A stretch of DNA of 16,719 bases from Bacteroidales bacterium (lineage in GTDB: Bacteria; Bacteroidota; Bacteroidia; Bacteroidales; UBA7960). The number at the start of each line of letters is the position of its first letter. The first letter of the stretch is position 1. The stretch is taken from assembly GCA_003557805.1 (NCBI GenBank), contig PWNY01000235.1, positions 1-16,719 of the forward strand, written 5' to 3'. The position numbers and the translations under genes were made by a program. Positions 15,005-16,719 of this stretch are shown one piece after another. The notes beneath the pieces were generated by a model that saw only the letters and a list, made by a program, of their open reading frames with translations, had not been told where the DNA came from and ran no database searches.

Positions 15005-16719
15005 CGTTTATGTATCAGGAACTTTTCCAGCTCAACAACTGCAAACACAATGATACCCCCTGCCAGTGAATACCACCAGAAGCTTCCGCTTATCGGGCTT
15101 GTATCGAAGAAGGTGTTCATAAAGGGCAGGTAGACAAAGAGCATCTGCAGTATCACCAGGGCACCTGAGGCTATAAAGGTGTATTTGTTAGCGAAAAATC
15201 CCGCTCCCAGGCTGGGGGTCTTTATCTTGCGGCAGTTGAACAGGTAGAACAACTGGCCGGCAACAAGTGTGTTGACAGCCACCGTGCGTGCGATATCGTC
15301 CTCAAACCCCTGTGCCTGCAAGTATGAAAATACTCCCATAGTAAGACCGCCGATAAGGAATGACACGAATACGATCCTCCATATAAACAGCTTTCCGAGT
15401 ATCGGTTCCCCGGGGTCCCTTGGGGGTCGTTCCATTACATTGTCTTCCATTGGCTCAAATGCAATGGCCAGTGCAAGTGTAACAGCTGTTACCATATTCA
15501 CCCAAAGTATCTGCAGGGGGGTAATCGGCATTATCATACCAAGCAGTATTGCCGACATCAGAACAAGTGCTTCTGCCCCGTTGGTGGGCAATATGAATAG
15601 CAGCGACTTCCTGATATTGTCATAAACAGTGCGCCCCTCCTCAATTGCATTTACAATGGAGGCAAAGTTATCGTCGGCAAGTACCATCTCGGATGCATCT
15701 TTAGATACTTCAGTACCCTTAATACCCATTGCAATACCGATGTTTGCCTTCTTCAGGGCGGGGGCATCGTTGACACCGTCGCCTGTCATGGCGCAGAGCA
15801 TGCCCTTTTTCTGCAGTGCCTTTACCAGGCGAAGCTTGTGTTCAGGTGTCGTGCGGGCATATACATCATATTCGTCACATACCTCAAGCAGTTTTTCGTC
15901 GCTCATCTCTTCCAGCTCCTTGCCCGAAAGGGCCTTTTCCCCGTCACCAATACCAATTTCCTTGCCTATGGCCTTTGCCGTGATCACGTGGTCGCCCGTT
16001 ATCATCTTCACCTGCACTCCTGCCTCCTTGCACTCCTTTATTGCATCAATAGCCTCTTCCCTTGGCGGGTCAATTATACCAACAACCCCCAGAAATACCT
16101 TATTGTGTTCACATTCATCCTTGTTCAGCTCGCTCTTTTTGGATTCATTGAAGGCAACACCAAGCAGTCGCTGTCCTTTTGCAGCGGCCTGTTCCATCTT
16201 TTTCTCCCAGAACTCGTTGTCCAGATCCTGTTCTCCCTCGCTTGCAAGCTGTTTGGTAGACATTTCAAGGACCTTTTCTGGCGCCCCTGTCATGAAAACG
16301 AACTTCTTGCCATCAACATCATTGAGGGTGGCCGAGTACTTGTGGTCGGATTCAAAAGGGATACTGTCAATGCGCTCAGGCTTGAAGTCTTTTAAGCCGC
16401 CCTTGTAACTCATTGTAAGCAGTGCACCCTCGGTAGGGGTTCCGGTAAGGGTCCATTGCCCATCATCGTTTTTTTCGATCTCAGCATTATTGCACACCCT
16501 TGCAGCCTGTAAAAGCCTCCACAGCACCTTTTCTTTCTCCAGGTCAATTTCCTTTTCGTCCAGTTTGAACTTCCCCTCGGGCTTGTAGCCGGTCCCCTCA
16601 ATTGTGAACTCCTTGTCGGCAGTTATCACTGTCTTTGCGGTCATCTCGTTCCGGGTGAGGGTGCCGGTCTTGTCGGAGCAAATTACATTAACTGAGCCCA
16701 GGGTCTCGACCGATGGCAG
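15001..16719 (-). CDS. P2-type cation-transporting ATPase, C-terminal part (5' truncated at window edge)
   Basis: This is the C-terminal 572 residues of a P-type ATPase that pumps cations across the inner membrane. The frame runs off the right edge, so the internal ATG at 16644 is not the start. Numbering from the window edge, the phosphorylation motif CSDKTGTLT (Asp16) is complete, as are MITGDH (239-244), the hinge TGDGVNDAP (312-320) and six C-terminal membrane helices with the P2 arrangement. The actuator domain and helices 1-4 are missing. Compared with SERCA, helix 5 keeps Asn and Glu (PTNGAE, Asn380 and Glu383) and helix 6 keeps Asn and Thr (WVNMVTAV, Asn408 and Thr411), but the position of Ca2+-ligand Asp800 is Ala412. 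The nucleotide-domain motif KGAPE reads TGAPE (144-148). Ca2+ is therefore not assured; Na+, K+ or another ion is possible. It is similar in style to cyanobacterial PMA1/PacL-group pumps. Confidence 0.9.
   Translation of the reverse strand: MPSVETLGSVNVICSDKTGTLTRNEMTAKTVITADKEFTIEGTGYKPEGKFKLDEKEIDLEKEKVLWRLLQAARVCNNAEIEKNDDGQWTLTGTPTEGALLTMSYKGGLKDFKPERIDSIPFESDHKYSATLNDVDGKKFVFMTGAPEKVLEMSTKQLASEGEQDLDNEFWEKKMEQAAAKGQRLLGVAFNESKKSELNKDECEHNKVFLGVVGIIDPPREEAIDAIKECKEAGVQVKMITGDHVITAKAIGKEIGIGDGEKALSGKELEEMSDEKLLEVCDEYDVYARTTPEHKLRLVKALQKKGMLCAMTGDGVNDAPALKKANIGIAMGIKGTEVSKDASEMVLADDNFASIVNAIEEGRTVYDNIRKSLLFILPTNGAEALVLMSAILLGMIMPITPLQILWVNMVTAVTLALAIAFEPMEDNVMERPPRDPGEPILGKLFIWRIVFVSFLIGGLTMGVFSYLQAQGFEDDIARTVAVNTLVAGQLFYLFNCRKIKTPSLGAGFFANKYTFIASGALVILQMLFVYLPFMNTFFDTSPISGSFWWYSLAGGIIVFAVVELEKFLIHKR

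Noticed and set aside
15629..16408. Open frame of 259 codons on the plus strand opposite the P-type ATPase
   Set aside because: It is low-complexity and Ser-rich, produced by the complement of Glu/Asp/Lys-rich ATPase sequence, with no motif. The ATPase motifs lie on the minus strand.
1..16719. Search for tRNA, rRNA, CRISPR arrays, insertion sequences, phage genes and long repeats
   Set aside because: Gaps between genes are at most about 160 bases and hold no cloverleaf, spaced repeats, transposase or terminal inverted repeats that I could see.

Overview
The window is an ordinary-looking chromosomal stretch of a Bacteroidota bacterium, most likely from a Bacteroidales-like or related environmental lineage. 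The main evidence is a secreted nuclease ending in a type IX secretion (T9SS) sorting domain (YPNP motif near residue 407), a SMUG2-type uracil-DNA glycosylase as known from Pedobacter, a Bacteroidota-style insert in MnmA, starts with no Shine-Dalgarno sequence, and one TAnnTTTG promoter-like element. Codon use (many AGG and ATA codons) looks uniform across the window, and I see no insertion sequence, integrase, tRNA, rRNA, CRISPR or riboswitch. No gene-free stretch exceeds about 160 bases.

Layout. (1) 1-2014 (+): the end of a zinc/manganese ABC importer in the order binding protein (cut by the window edge), ATPase, permease, with 4-base and about 14-base overlaps. (2) 2131-3073 (+): a small signal-peptide/membrane protein followed closely by a flavodoxin/ferredoxin-NADP reductase-like flavoprotein. 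(3) 3054-4319 (-): MnmA, the tRNA 2-thiouridylase. (4) 4466-5896 (+): an exported EndA-like nuclease with a T9SS tail. (5) 5964-6146 (+): a 60-residue conserved-looking membrane protein. (6) 6207-7166 (+): UDP-glucuronate decarboxylase. (7) 7153-7863 (-): SMUG2-like glycosylase, divergent from (8) 8020-9486 (+), a small-subunit haem catalase followed by a strong hairpin. (9) 9605-15004 (+): a signalling cluster made of a membrane PAS/GAF histidine kinase, a stand-alone receiver protein and a receiver-PAS-kinase-receiver hybrid, with no DNA-binding output domain in any of the three. (10) 15001-16719 (-): the C-terminal two thirds of a P2-type cation-pumping ATPase that runs off the right edge.

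How they may work together. The metal importer genes form one operon and the three signalling genes probably form another. The remaining genes are housekeeping or stress genes (tRNA thiolation, uracil repair, catalase, nucleotide-sugar synthesis) without a clear common pathway. All three convergent gene pairs overlap at their 3' ends, so the region is tightly packed.

I did not find a convincing undescribed system. The items most worth a second look are the output-less signalling cluster with its unclassified multi-pass sensor, the 60-residue membrane protein, the P-type ATPase with altered ion-site and nucleotide-site residues, and the multi-domain T9SS nuclease.
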